Assembly: GCA_903889785.1 (NCBI GenBank)
Contig: CAISYT010000053.1
Span: forward strand, 1 to 13,878
Source of the DNA: an uncultured Caulobacterales bacterium
GTDB taxonomy: Bacteria; Pseudomonadota; Alphaproteobacteria; Caulobacterales; Caulobacteraceae
Direction: 5' to 3'
DNA length: 13,878 bases
Both the position numbers and the translations under genes were made by a program. Under the pieces are notes generated by a model. It was not told where the DNA came from, made no database searches, and was given only the letters and a program-made list of their open reading frames with translations. Shown here piece after piece: positions 13,832 through 13,878 of this stretch (position 1 is the first letter of the stretch; every line of letters begins with the position of its first letter).

Positions 13832-13878
13832 ACACAAATGGTCTAATCGGCACCCAGCGACGACTGCTGATCTGCAAA

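Noticed and set aside
1..13878. CRISPR array, tRNA genes, insertion sequences or prophage genes
   Set aside because: I saw no regularly spaced repeats, no cloverleaf-like sequence, and no transposase, integrase or phage protein in any frame.

Overview
The window looks like a piece of the core chromosome of an alphaproteobacterium, most likely of the family Caulobacteraceae. The evidence is gene content and order: an iscR / cysteine desulfurase / sufB operon; tyrS next to a peroxiredoxin; an M23 peptidase overlapping a bactofilin; and a bifunctional penicillin-binding protein followed by prfB. Two sites also match the Caulobacter housekeeping promoter consensus TTGACGS-N10-14-GCTANAWC. The sequence is GC-rich and densely coding, with no gene-free stretch above about 250 bases. 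I see no tRNA, rRNA, CRISPR array, insertion sequence, phage gene or toxin-antitoxin pair. The genus cannot be fixed from this window.

Layout. Bases 1-1825 (minus) carry the head of a Suf iron-sulfur assembly operon: iscR, a NifS/IscS-type cysteine desulfurase, and the first 87 codons of sufB, which runs off the left edge. Bases 1826-1975 are a divergent control region with a good iscR promoter overlapped by a perfect 14-bp palindrome. Bases 1976-3165 (plus) carry an alpha/beta hydrolase and inorganic pyrophosphatase. Bases 3166-4904 (minus) carry a DOMON-like protein overlapping a NamZ/DUF1343 exo-muramidase-like protein, whose stop codon abuts the ppa stop. Bases 5086-6829 (plus) carry tyrS and a Bcp-type peroxiredoxin. 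Bases 7075-8680 (plus) carry a membrane-anchored M23 peptidase overlapping a bactofilin. Bases 8747-12274 (minus) carry a PBP1A-type penicillin-binding protein and prfB. Bases 12378-13784 (minus) carry a DHA2-family multidrug transporter, with a long imperfect inverted repeat in its upstream region.

How they work together. Three parts concern the cell wall: the M23 peptidase/bactofilin pair (localised peptidoglycan cutting), PBP1A (synthesis), and the NamZ-like protein (possible turnover of muropeptides). The Suf cluster builds Fe-S clusters and is probably repressed by its own IscR. The most secure special mechanism is in prfB: the first 23 codons end at an in-frame TGA embedded in an AGGAGG-CGT-CTT-TGA-C context, the classic autoregulatory +1 frameshift of release factor 2.

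I found no clearly undescribed multi-gene system. The points most worth checking are an alpha/beta hydrolase whose nucleophilic serine position reads asparagine, the coupled DOMON-like/NamZ-like pair without a signal peptide, the inverted repeat before the transporter, and the transporter's position directly upstream of PBP1A.
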